NCBI GenBank assembly: GCA_016191165.1
Contig: JACPPF010000183.1
Location: forward strand, 1-64,000
DNA: 64,000 bases
Origin: Planctomycetota bacterium
GTDB lineage: Bacteria > Planctomycetota > Planctomycetia > Gemmatales > Gemmataceae
Direction: 5' to 3'
Under the pieces are notes generated by a model. It searched no databases. It was not told the DNA's origin and saw only the letters and a list, made by a program, of their open reading frames with translations. A program made the position numbers and the translations under genes. Within the stretch, counting starts at the first letter, position 1; each line of letters opens with the position of its first letter. Positions 56,674 to 64,000 of this stretch are shown here, piece after piece.

Positions 56674-56826
56674 ATGCTTCGCATCAAAGGCGGCAAAGTC
56701 TACGACCCCGCCCACAATATCAACGGCGTCGTCCAGGACATCTGCATGGACAATGGCCTTCACGATTCCGTCCCAGCGCGTACACGAAGGTCCTCGCCCG
56801 GCACCCTCAATGACCCATTTGCCTGA
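56674..56826 (+). pseudogene. 5' remnant of fmdA (formylmethanofuran dehydrogenase subunit A)
   Basis: A 50-codon frame starting MLRIKGGKVYDPAHNINGVV, the characteristic amidohydrolase start of FmdA/FhcA, with QDICMDNG next. Similarity ends around codon 29 (near 56760), and the rest (LHDSVPARTRRSS...) is unrelated before a stop. FmdA is normally well over 500 residues with His/Asp/Lys zinc ligands, all absent. The gene was therefore truncated by rearrangement, and a complete copy must exist elsewhere if the pathway is functional. Confidence 0.8.
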
Positions 56827-56895
56827 TAAGGAATTACGTCAATTGGGTGAAGATAATTAATGCTGAAAATCGAATGCCCTCCTCAAAATACCCGC

Positions 56896-58038
56896 ATGAA
56901 ATCGCACTATGACGTCGCCGTGGTCGGCGCCGGGGTTCTCGGTTTGGCGCACGCCTACCACCTGGCACGCCGCGGCTTGAAGACCGTGGTCTTCGAACGC
57001 ACGCCGCACGCCCGGGGCGCGTCGGTGCGCAACTTCGGCATGTTGTGGCCCATCGGTCAGCCACCCGGCCCGCGCTATCGGCTGGCGCGGCGCAGTCTGG
57101 AGATCTGGCGCGAAGTCCTGCAAGCCAGTGGCCTTTGGTACGATTCGACCGGCTCGCTCCACCTGGCATACCATGACGACGAGGCGCAAGTCCTTGACGA
57201 ATTCGTCCATCTTGCCGGCGACGATTGCTCCGTTTCACTCCTTGACGCTTCGGCGGTCACCAGGCGATTCCCCGCGCTAAACCCGGAAGGCCTGCGCGGC
57301 GGCATGTGGAGCGACACCGAGGTGACCGTCGATCCGCGCCAGGTCATCGCCGGTTTGCCAGGCTGGCTAAACCGAACGCTCGCCATCGATTTCGTGTTCG
57401 GCACGTCCGTGCTTGGCTATGATCGGCCGGTAATACGGACCACGGGCCCGGAATGCCGGGCTGACCGCCTGGTGGTATGCACCGGCGCCGATTTTCGTGA
57501 GCTGGCGCCGCAGTCCTTCGCCGAGGCGGGATTGGTCCCGTGCAAGCTGCAGATGATGCGCTCGGCGCCTTATGGTCCCGAATTCCGCGTTGGCACCATG
57601 CTCGCCGCCGGCCTGACGCTGCGCCATTATCAGGCTTTTTCCGCGTGTCCGAGCTTGCCCGCCTTGATTCAGCGCTTCGATTCCGAAATGCCCGAGTATG
57701 GCAAGTTCGGCATTCATGTGCTGCTGTCGCAAAACGGCCTCGGTGAACTGGTGATCGGCGATTCCCATGAATATGGCGCGGCGATTTCGCCGTTCGACAA
57801 TTCACGTATCGACGAACTGGTCTTACAATACCTGCGGACGTTCATCAACATTCCGGACCTACGCATTGCCGCGCGCTGGCATGGCGTCTATGTCAAGCAT
57901 CCAACGGACCTCTACGTGGTGGCGCATCCCCAGCCCGGGATGATGGCGGTGACCGGCGTCGGCGGCGCTGGCATGACCCTCTCGTTCGGGCTCGCGGAGC
58001 AGACCATCCATGCGTGGCTTGGAGATTCTCATGGTTGA
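56896..58038 (+). CDS. FAD-dependent oxidoreductase, phosphonate-associated (TIGR03364-type)
   Basis: 380 residues. The Rossmann motif VAVVGAGVLGLAHAYHLARRG at the N-terminus and TGVGGAGMTLSFGLAE at the C-terminus show a DAO-type (D-amino-acid oxidase-like) flavoenzyme; SVRNFGMLWPIGQPPG is a marker of the TIGR03364 group found beside phosphonatase-like hydrolases. Members are reported to oxidise N-methyl-2-aminoethylphosphonate-like substrates. It overlaps the downstream HAD gene by 8 bp. The ATG at 56896 is the family-type start (MKSHYDVAVVG); the longer frame from 56860 is less likely. Confidence 0.85.
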   Translation: MKSHYDVAVVGAGVLGLAHAYHLARRGLKTVVFERTPHARGASVRNFGMLWPIGQPPGPRYRLARRSLEIWREVLQASGLWYDSTGSLHLAYHDDEAQVLDEFVHLAGDDCSVSLLDASAVTRRFPALNPEGLRGGMWSDTEVTVDPRQVIAGLPGWLNRTLAIDFVFGTSVLGYDRPVIRTTGPECRADRLVVCTGADFRELAPQSFAEAGLVPCKLQMMRSAPYGPEFRVGTMLAAGLTLRHYQAFSACPSLPALIQRFDSEMPEYGKFGIHVLLSQNGLGELVIGDSHEYGAAISPFDNSRIDELVLQYLRTFINIPDLRIAARWHGVYVKHPTDLYVVAHPQPGMMAVTGVGGAGMTLSFGLAEQTIHAWLGDSHG

Positions 58039-58708
58039 CCTGGTCGTTTTCGATATGGCGGGGACCACGGTATACGACGGTGACGCCGTCAGCGATTCGT
58101 TTCGCGCGGCCCTGTCGGCGGTCGGCGTCGTTCCCGACCCGATCGCGGTCAACAACGTCATGGGCCTCCACAAGCCAGAGGCGATTCGCATCCTGCTCGC
58201 GGCGGCTGGCCGTACCGTTTCAGACCAGGTCGTCGATGCCATTCACGCCGACTTCGTTCAGCGCATGACACATTATTACAAGACCGATCCCGCAGTCCGG
58301 GAAGTGCCCGGGGCCGCCGCGGTTTTCAGACAACTCCGCGCGGCTGGAATCAAGGTCGCGCTCAACAGCGGGTTCAGCCGAGGAATTGTGGACGTGATTC
58401 TCGATCGGCTGGGCTGGACGCACGCCATCGACGCCAGTGTCGCCAGCGATGAGGTGCCGAAAGGCAGGCCCGATCCCGCGATGATTCGCACGCTGATGCA
58501 AAAGCTCAACCTCCAGGACGCGGGCCGAGTCGCCAAGGTCGGTGACACACCGGTCGATCTGGCGGAAGGTTTCGCGGCCGGCTGCGGCGTGGTGATCGGC
58601 GTCACCACGGGAAGCTTCAGCCGAGCCCAACTCGAAGAGCATCGGCACACCCGCATCCTGGATTCGGTTATCCTGTTGCCGGATTTGCTGCTTCACGCGC
58701 CCGCCTGA
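58031..58708 (+). CDS. Phosphonatase-like HAD hydrolase (TIGR03351-type)
   Basis: 225 residues of HAD fold: motif I DMAGTT (nucleophile Asp), NSGFSRG (motif II), KGRPDPAM with Lys (motif III) and KVGDTPVDLAEG with acidic residues (motif IV). It lacks the cap lysine context expected of true phosphonoacetaldehyde hydrolase only in part; the family is labelled phosphonatase-like. Overlaps the FAD oxidase gene (ATGGTTGA) and has GGAG six nt upstream, so the pair is coupled: oxidase to aldehyde, then hydrolase cleaving the C-P bond or a phosphate. Other phosphonate genes are not seen. Confidence 0.85.
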   Translation: MVDLVVFDMAGTTVYDGDAVSDSFRAALSAVGVVPDPIAVNNVMGLHKPEAIRILLAAAGRTVSDQVVDAIHADFVQRMTHYYKTDPAVREVPGAAAVFRQLRAAGIKVALNSGFSRGIVDVILDRLGWTHAIDASVASDEVPKGRPDPAMIRTLMQKLNLQDAGRVAKVGDTPVDLAEGFAAGCGVVIGVTTGSFSRAQLEEHRHTRILDSVILLPDLLLHAPA

Positions 58709-58877
58709 TGCTCGATTATTCGCGCTCTCTTTCGTACAATGATCCCAGGTGCGACGCGCGTCCAGTTTTCGCGTCGGCGCGATCCTACACGTTTCCGGCT
58801 GCCTCGAAAACGTCACGTCTGGCTACGAAAAGACTCCGTAACAAGTGTCGCCCGGGCCACTTACCAAGGAGCCAGTG

Positions 58878-60359
58878 ATGTGGACGAAGAAAGCCCTGCA
58901 CAATCTCATCGAGGAAAAACTCCAGAACCACCAGTTGATTGTCGTCGCCAATCGCGAGCCGTACATTCATCGCTTCGCGGGCGATCAGGTCGAGTGCATC
59001 AAGCCGGCCAGCGGCATGACCACGGCGCTGGATCCGATATTGCAGGCCTGTGGCGGGACCTGGGTAGCGCACGGAAGTGGCAACGCCGACCGCCATTCCG
59101 TGGACACCAAAAATCAAGTGCGTGTACCTCCCGAGAACCCCAGTTATACACTCCGCCGCGTCTGGCTAACCAAAAAACAAGAACAGGGCTACTACTATGG
59201 CCTCGCCAATGAAGGGCTTTGGCCTTTGTGCCACGTCGCGTTTACGCGCCCCACCTTCAATCCGGCTGATTGGGAAATTTATCGGGAGGTCAACCAGCTC
59301 TTTGCCAAGGCGGTCCTGGAGGATGCGAATGACAAACCCGCGTTCGTCTTCATCCAGGATTACCATTTTGCTCTTCTGCCGCGCATGTTAAAAATGGCCA
59401 ATCCCAACCTCATCGTCGCCCAATTCTGGCATATTCCCTGGCCCAACCGGGAAATCATGCGCGTTTTTCCCTGGGGCGAAGAGATGCTCGACGGCCTGCT
59501 GGGCAACGACCTGCTCGGCTTTCACCTGCGTCACCATTGCCAAAACTTTCTCGACACCGTTGACCGCGCCATCGAGGCGAAGGTGGATCAAGAGAACTCG
59601 CAGATCACCTGTGGTGGAAAGCTGACCGTCGTCCGCCCGTTTCCCATCAGCATCGACTACGACGCCCACGTTGAGCTGGCACAGACCGCCAAGGTTGAAA
59701 ACGAAATGGCACGCTGGCGTCTTCGCATTGGCCTCAAGGACAAACTCCTCGGGATCGGCATTGAACGTCTGGACTATACCAAGGGCATTCCGGAGCGACT
59801 GCGTGCAATCGATTATTTTCTGGAGCACAACGCGGAATATCGGGAACGCCTGGTGTTCGTGCAAATTGCCGTGCCCAGTCGGGCGCACATTCCGCAGTAT
59901 CAACGCCTCGACGAGGAGGTCGATCGCATCACCGAGCAAATCAACTGGAAATGGAGCACGGATGACTGGCGCCCCATTTTGCTTCTGAAGGAACACCACA
60001 ACCAGATCGAAATGATCGCGCTACACCGGCTGGCGAATTTTTGCATCGTCAGTTCCTTGCACGACGGCATGAACCTCGTGGCCAAGGAGCACGTCGCCAG
60101 CCGTTGCGACGAGGATGGCGTGTTGATCCTGAGCCAGTTCACGGGGACCGCTCGCGAGTTGACCGATGCCCTGCTGGTGAATCCCTATTCCATGGAGGCC
60201 ATGGCGGACGCCATTCGCCTGGCCCTTGAGTTGCCAGAAAGCGAACGGTGTAAACGCATGCAAAAAATGCGCGCCGCCGTCGCAAATAACAACATCTACC
60301 GCTGGGCGGGAAAGGTGTTCTCTGCCCTGGTGCGTTTCGATTTTCCCGAGGATGTTTGA
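58878..60359 (+). CDS. otsA: Trehalose-6-phosphate synthase (GT20)
   Basis: 493 residues. Family marks are IVVANREPY at the N-terminus, FIQDYHFALLPRML, FWHIPWPNREIMRVFPW, GFHLRHHCQNFLD and a C-terminal SLHDGMNLVAKEHVASR. It makes trehalose-6-phosphate from UDP-glucose (or GDP-glucose) and glucose-6-phosphate. Unlike E. coli OtsA, the N-terminal nucleotide loop is preceded by ~15 residues and lacks the usual GG motif, but the catalytic segments are present. The ATG at 58878 has AAGGAG upstream. The phosphatase otsB follows. Confidence 0.88.
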   Translation: MWTKKALHNLIEEKLQNHQLIVVANREPYIHRFAGDQVECIKPASGMTTALDPILQACGGTWVAHGSGNADRHSVDTKNQVRVPPENPSYTLRRVWLTKKQEQGYYYGLANEGLWPLCHVAFTRPTFNPADWEIYREVNQLFAKAVLEDANDKPAFVFIQDYHFALLPRMLKMANPNLIVAQFWHIPWPNREIMRVFPWGEEMLDGLLGNDLLGFHLRHHCQNFLDTVDRAIEAKVDQENSQITCGGKLTVVRPFPISIDYDAHVELAQTAKVENEMARWRLRIGLKDKLLGIGIERLDYTKGIPERLRAIDYFLEHNAEYRERLVFVQIAVPSRAHIPQYQRLDEEVDRITEQINWKWSTDDWRPILLLKEHHNQIEMIALHRLANFCIVSSLHDGMNLVAKEHVASRCDEDGVLILSQFTGTARELTDALLVNPYSMEAMADAIRLALELPESERCKRMQKMRAAVANNNIYRWAGKVFSALVRFDFPEDV

Positions 60360-60427
60360 CCGACGCGCTGCTTCCACCGTGGCCCACGCATCTGGGTCCA
60401 CAATGGTTTCGCTTCAGGAGTGTTGCC

Positions 60428-61282
60428 GTGAGTTTGCCATTCTTTGACGACTTGCCAAATCTGACTGAGCGGCTCGTCAGCGCAGTCCACCTCGACGTTT
60501 TTTTGGACTTTGACGGCACGTTGGCTCCCCTGGTGGAGCACCCGGCGGATGCCAGTTTACCAGCGGTGACCAGGCGCCTGCTCGAAGCCCTTGCCACCGA
60601 GCCAAACGTCACGCTTGCCATCATCAGCGGTCGCGCCATCGATGACGTGGAGCATCGCCTCGGGATCGAGAATATTTTTTATTCCGGCAATCATGGCCAT
60701 GAAATTCGCGACGCCGCGTTGCGCTTCCAGGCGCCCATCCCGGCGTCAGCACAGGCGGCTATGCGCGCTTTGGCCGGCACGTTGACGAAACGATTTCAAA
60801 CCACGTCGGGCGTCCTGGTCGAGGACAAGGGGCCGACGATTAGCATTCACTATCGGCTGGCGCCGGAAGCCGAGTGGCCTGGCATCGCTCGCATGGTTCA
60901 GGAGGACCTGAAGGCGGCGAAACACCCGTTTCGCATCACCCACGGCAATAAGGTTTACGAAATCCGCGCCAGCACGGAGTGCGACAAGGGGACGGCATGC
61001 CGCTGGCTTTGCGAACAAATCGGCCAAGACGCATTGCCAATCTACGTGGGCGACGACGCGACCGACGAGGACGCGTTCGCCGCGCTGCCCGAGGGCATCA
61101 CCGTTCGCGTCAAGCCGAGCGGAGTCACGCTTGCCACGCATCACCTCGACGACCAGGCGGATGTGAATCGTTTCCTGAGCTGGCTTGCCGCCACGGTCAA
61201 ACGCGTAGGTGAGCCCAAGACAAGGGTGCAGAGCAGGCCGGGCCAAGCGGGGACCAGCAACGCCATCGCGAACCTTTTGTGA
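60428..61282 (+). CDS. otsB: Trehalose-6-phosphate phosphatase
   Basis: 284 residues of HAD type IIB: DFDGTLAP with nucleophile Asp near residue 28, IISGRAIDDVE, GNHGHEI, EDKGPTISIHYR and YVGDDATDEDAFAAL. Dephosphorylates trehalose-6-phosphate to trehalose, an osmolyte. The GTG at 60428, with GGAG eight nt upstream, is the preferred start; an in-frame TTG at 60356 overlapping the otsA stop would add 24 residues. The two genes form an operon. Confidence 0.9.
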   Translation: MSLPFFDDLPNLTERLVSAVHLDVFLDFDGTLAPLVEHPADASLPAVTRRLLEALATEPNVTLAIISGRAIDDVEHRLGIENIFYSGNHGHEIRDAALRFQAPIPASAQAAMRALAGTLTKRFQTTSGVLVEDKGPTISIHYRLAPEAEWPGIARMVQEDLKAAKHPFRITHGNKVYEIRASTECDKGTACRWLCEQIGQDALPIYVGDDATDEDAFAALPEGITVRVKPSGVTLATHHLDDQADVNRFLSWLAATVKRVGEPKTRVQSRPGQAGTSNAIANLL

Positions 61283-61381
61283 ATCCGGTCTGGGAGGTCG
61301 TTTTTACTGGCATGACGCAGCTTCTTCGGTTCTAATAGGTGGAGTTCTGAACATCGCAGGAACCCAACGCGGGAGGTTTTC

Positions 61382-62521
61382 ATGTCGAACAGGTCACGGA
61401 TTCTATTCGCCAGTCTTTTGTGCATGTTGATTCTGGCAAACGCCCCGGGCGTCCACGGCCAAGGGCGCGACGGCGGGCGCCGACCGGGTCAAGAAGTGCG
61501 CGGGCCGATCAAGTCAATCGATGCGACCAGCATCACGCTAACCTTTAGCGCCGGCCGGGATGCCGCGCCCACCGAGAAGACCTATGCGCTGGCCAAGGAT
61601 GTCGAGATCTGCACGGGCATCGGGGGTTTCCGCTTCGGCGGGGCGTTCAAGGAGGCCAAGCGTGCCGACCTGAGCGAGGGCGTTCTGGTCGCGCTTGTCT
61701 TGAGCGCCGATCAAAAAAGCGTCGAGAGCATCGTCGCCGAGGAGCCGCTGGTGCGTGGCCAAATCAAGGCGGTTGACGCCAAGAAGAAAACAATTACCGT
61801 CACCCTCCAGGGCCGCGGACGCGAGGAGGCGGCTCCCGAAAAATCCTACACCATCGCCGCTGACGCCGAGGTTGGCATCGATGACGGGCGCGGGCGACGC
61901 TTCTCCATCCGCGAGGGCAAGCTCGATGACCTGAGCGAAGGCGCCATCGTCACCCTGCGGCTCTCGCTCGATAAGAAGCTGGTCAACAGCATCCAGGCCG
62001 AGGGAGCGATGGTGTTTGGCACGCTCAAGTCGATCGACGCCGCCAAGCGCTCGCTGACGATCACCACGCGCCCGGCGCGCGGCGATGACGCTGCCGAGGA
62101 ACGCACCGTGTCGGTTGCCAAGGAAGCCGTGGTCACGATGGATGACGGTCGAGGCCGACGGCTCTCCGTCAAGGAAGTCAAGCTCGCCGACCTTCCGGTC
62201 GGCTCAAATGTCATGGTTCGCATGGCCGTGGACCAGACGTTTGCCATGATGCTGCGAGCGGAAGGCCCGATGCTGAGCGGCATGCTAAAGGGGATTGATG
62301 CCGCCAAGAACACGATCACGATCGGCATTCCAAAAAGTCGGACCGAGTTTGATGAGAAGACGTACACGCTCATCAAGGGCGCCCGCGTCATGCTCGACGG
62401 CAAGGAAACCAAGCTCGGCGATCTCAAAGTCGAAGACAATGGCCCGTTTTTGCAACTGCGTCTGACGCTCGATCAAAAGTCGGTTCAGAGCGTGCAGGCC
62501 CGCCAGCCCGGCTCCCGCTAA
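61382..62521 (+). CDS. Secreted protein with four OB-like repeats
   Basis: 379 residues. Signal peptide (SLLCMLILANAPGVHGQG), then four similar modules of about 85 residues, each with (I)KSIDAxxxxIT(I/L)T ... KDVE, a VxxxDGRGRR/LSVKEGKLxDL insertion and a closing V...LSLDQKxVxSIQAE. Same module type as the small protein at 40602-40916. Modular beta structure suggests binding to polymer or metal in the periplasm; function unknown. GGGAGG precedes the ATG. Confidence 0.7.
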   Translation: MSNRSRILFASLLCMLILANAPGVHGQGRDGGRRPGQEVRGPIKSIDATSITLTFSAGRDAAPTEKTYALAKDVEICTGIGGFRFGGAFKEAKRADLSEGVLVALVLSADQKSVESIVAEEPLVRGQIKAVDAKKKTITVTLQGRGREEAAPEKSYTIAADAEVGIDDGRGRRFSIREGKLDDLSEGAIVTLRLSLDKKLVNSIQAEGAMVFGTLKSIDAAKRSLTITTRPARGDDAAEERTVSVAKEAVVTMDDGRGRRLSVKEVKLADLPVGSNVMVRMAVDQTFAMMLRAEGPMLSGMLKGIDAAKNTITIGIPKSRTEFDEKTYTLIKGARVMLDGKETKLGDLKVEDNGPFLQLRLTLDQKSVQSVQARQPGSR

Positions 62522-62531
62522 TCCATCGAAG

Positions 62532-62561
62532 CCCGCAGGCGAGCGCGAGCGAGCCTGCGGG
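62532..62561. terminator. Hairpin after the repeat-protein gene
   Basis: CCCGCAGGC (62532-62540) and GCCTGCGGG (62553-62561) form a perfect 9 bp stem, 11 bp beyond the stop codon; no T-tract. It could be a terminator or another small palindromic repeat. Confidence 0.45.
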
Positions 62562-62614
62562 ATCGATCCCGAGAAAGGCGCGCCCTTTCCAGGTGGCCTG
62601 CAACAGGAAAAACA

Positions 62615-62992
62615 ATGAAAACCGATGAAATCCAGATTGTCGATCACGGCCGCGGGCCTCAGCTATCGACCAGCCGGATCACCGTGCTGGATGTGTTTTT
62701 CTACCTGCACCGCGGCTACGACTTTGATTTCATTCACCGCGCCATGCCGAGTCTGACGGCTGAGGAATTTGCAGCGCTCGTCGCCTATGTCGAGGTTCAC
62801 CGTGACGAACTCGTGGAGCAAGACCGGCGTGCTGAGGAATTTCACCGGCGCGGCATGGAGGCCCAACACGCCCGCGGCGGGATCTTCGCGGCGAGCGACG
62901 AAACGCTTACCACCGAGGAACGGATTGCCCGCCTGAAGGAAAAAATGAGGGCGCGCTTGACGGAGAAAAACGGTGCCCGTCATTCTGATTGA
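62615..62992 (+). CDS. DUF433-type antitoxin (module 2)
   Basis: 125 residues; core STSRITVLDVFFYLHRGYDFDFI and IARLKEKMRARLTEKNG tail resemble module 1 closely. The helical, charged C-terminal extension is longer. It overlaps the toxin gene by 20 bp exactly as in module 1, so the pair was probably duplicated as a unit. AGGA lies upstream of the ATG. Confidence 0.8.
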   Translation: MKTDEIQIVDHGRGPQLSTSRITVLDVFFYLHRGYDFDFIHRAMPSLTAEEFAALVAYVEVHRDELVEQDRRAEEFHRRGMEAQHARGGIFAASDETLTTEERIARLKEKMRARLTEKNGARHSD

Positions 62993-63380
62993 CACAAACA
63001 TCGAGGGCCACGGCGCTCACATCTGGATGCACATGAGAACCGCCACGTGGCAAGATCTGACCGATGCCCTCGGTGTAACGATGCGTCAATTTTGCGATGT
63101 CGGTCTCGACGCAGCCTCCCCTGACGATGTCGTATGGCGTTTTTGCCAGGCAGAAGAGTTCTATTTGCTGACCAGCAACCGTAATGAGGAATCGGATAAT
63201 TCTCTTGAAGCAACGTTGCGTCGCGAAGGTACGCCGACGAGCCTGCCTGTGATCACACTGCCATTGCCTGACCGCGTTTTCCAAAGCTCCTCCTTTTGTG
63301 ATCGTGTGGTGGAAAAACTCTTCGACTACTTGCTATACGCCGAGAACATCCGCGGAGCGGGAAGACTTTATTTGCCATGA
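62973..63380 (+). CDS. DUF5615 PIN-like toxin (module 2)
   Basis: 135 residues from GTG 62973 within the antitoxin. PVILIDTNIEGHG replaces the KGILADANITG start of module 1; the middle keeps LLTSNRNEESDNSLEATL and the end RGAGRLYLP. The early acidic residue and the second Asp/Glu cluster are preserved, so an active PIN-like nuclease is plausible. It converges with the fmdC end 30 bp away. Confidence 0.75.
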   Translation: MPVILIDTNIEGHGAHIWMHMRTATWQDLTDALGVTMRQFCDVGLDAASPDDVVWRFCQAEEFYLLTSNRNEESDNSLEATLRREGTPTSLPVITLPLPDRVFQSSSFCDRVVEKLFDYLLYAENIRGAGRLYLP

Positions 63381-63410
63381 ATTGGCCTTGTCCACAAAGG
63401 ATCGTGCAAA

Positions 63411-64000
63411 TCATCCGACATTCCACACCAAAATCTCCCCATGCCCCGGCACCGACGAGTCGCCGCAGTAACGCTCGTACATCCCGTCATGCGGAATCGA
63501 AAGCCCAAGCAACTTGAGGTGTTTGGCATACAGGCCAAGGAACGTGGGATCGTAAGAACACGAATAGGAGAAGGTCGGCAACAGCTTGAGCGGCTTCATG
63601 GACACGATGGTGCCGCGAAACATCCAGGCGCCGGTGCGGATCTCGGCGCCGCTCATGAGGAAGATGGTCCCGCCCTTCATTTGCAGGCCGGCGAAGTCAC
63701 GCGCCACGCCGCCGATGACGATGATGCCGCGTTTCATGCGCATGCCGACTTCGAGCCCCGCGGCCCCGCCGACGAGGATGGCGCCGCCGTTCATACCGGC
63801 CAAACTGCCGCGATAGGCGGCGCCGACCTGCCCGCCGGCATTGCCCGCGATGCGGATCAGGCCATTCCTCATCTCGGCGCCGACCCAGTCCGAAGCGTTG
63901 CCGGTGACCTCGATGGTCCCGCCTTTCATGTAAGCACCCAGGTGCATGCCCACGTTACCGTGGATCTTGATGTGGCCGCGCGTCATGGCCCGGCCGATCC
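63411..64000 (-). CDS. fmdC: Formylmethanofuran dehydrogenase subunit C (partial, 5' end outside window)
   Basis: About 196 visible residues of the C-terminal part. The GxxxxGxxMxxGxIxIxGNA repeat of subunit C beta-helices is obvious: GMHLGAYMKGGTIEVTGNA, WVGAEMRNGLIRIAGNAG, GMRMKRGIIVIGGVA, FAGLQMKGGTIFLM. The frame is open to the window edge. Subunit C is related to glutamate synthase alpha-subunit C-terminal domains and binds next to FmdA. It is on the opposite strand and 8 kb from fmdB, showing a rearranged locus. Confidence 0.9.
   Translation of the reverse strand, partial: IGRAMTRGHIKIHGNVGMHLGAYMKGGTIEVTGNASDWVGAEMRNGLIRIAGNAGGQVGAAYRGSLAGMNGGAILVGGAAGLEVGMRMKRGIIVIGGVARDFAGLQMKGGTIFLMSGAEIRTGAWMFRGTIVSMKPLKLLPTFSYSCSYDPTFLGLYAKHLKLLGLSIPHDGMYERYCGDSSVPGHGEILVWNVG

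Overview
The window looks like a chromosomal segment of a high-GC planctomycete, most probably Gemmataceae-like. The evidence is the DUF1549/DUF1553 and DUF1501 proteins, a Ser/Thr kinase fused to WD40 repeats, two secreted proteins with an N-terminal LEDR-x-x-PA motif, an OprP-type porin with BamD-like and LptE-like lipoproteins (a Gram-negative type outer membrane), and formylmethanofuran dehydrogenase genes (archaeal-type C1 metabolism). No rRNA, tRNA or CRISPR array was recognised.

Layout. 1-3.8 kb: a truncated glycosyltransferase, a VOC protein, a porin and a small unknown gene. 3.8-9.1 kb: ppdK, followed by a 2.5 kb foreign-looking segment (orphan antitoxin-like gene, zinc-ribbon membrane protein, AAA/DUF4143 ATPase) bounded by a second, nearly identical copy of the last ~147 bp of ppdK. 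9.5-17.4 kb: a TerB-like protein, a tandem pair of isocitrate dehydrogenase paralogues (one catalytic, one regulatory-looking), a metallophosphoesterase, YidC and a double-vWA protein. 17.6-26 kb: a large surface protein coupled to a HEAT-repeat protein, then the kinase-WD40 gene. 26-30 kb: recO, bamD-like and lptE-like genes, and folP, whose start codon directly follows 17 perfect heptamer repeats. 30-35 kb: a very large acidic membrane-anchored TPR protein. 35-41 kb: the DUF1549/DUF1553 and DUF1501 pair, split by a DUF4058 gene. 41-48.5 kb: a surface-glycan cluster (ABC-2 permease, Wzt-like ATPase, SGNH hydrolase, sulfotransferase, methyltransferase, asparagine synthase). 48.6-51.6 kb: a secreted subtilase with FG-GAP-like repeats.

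52-57 kb and the right edge carry a broken and rearranged formylmethanofuran dehydrogenase locus: fmdD, a ~52-codon ORF, two unknown overlapping genes, fmdB, a DUF433/PIN-like toxin-antitoxin pair, an EF-G-domain-IV-like protein and a ~30-codon 5' remnant of fmdA. A partial fmdC lies on the opposite strand at 63.4-64 kb, next to a second paralogous toxin-antitoxin pair. Between them are a phosphonate-type FAD oxidase/HAD hydrolase pair, otsA-otsB and a secreted repeat protein.

The most notable observation is in fmdB. A single in-frame TGA (54424-54426) falls exactly at the active-site Cys/Sec position, just before His-Gly-Pro, and is followed by a hairpin at bacterial-SECIS distance. The gene is otherwise intact. 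Together with the conserved N-terminal Fe-S cysteines and a separate FmdD, this points to a selenocysteine-containing, redox-active formylmethanofuran dehydrogenase in a bacterium, rather than the metal-free hydrolytic Fhc type of aerobic methylotrophs. Many intergenic gaps carry palindromic repeats of several unrelated families.
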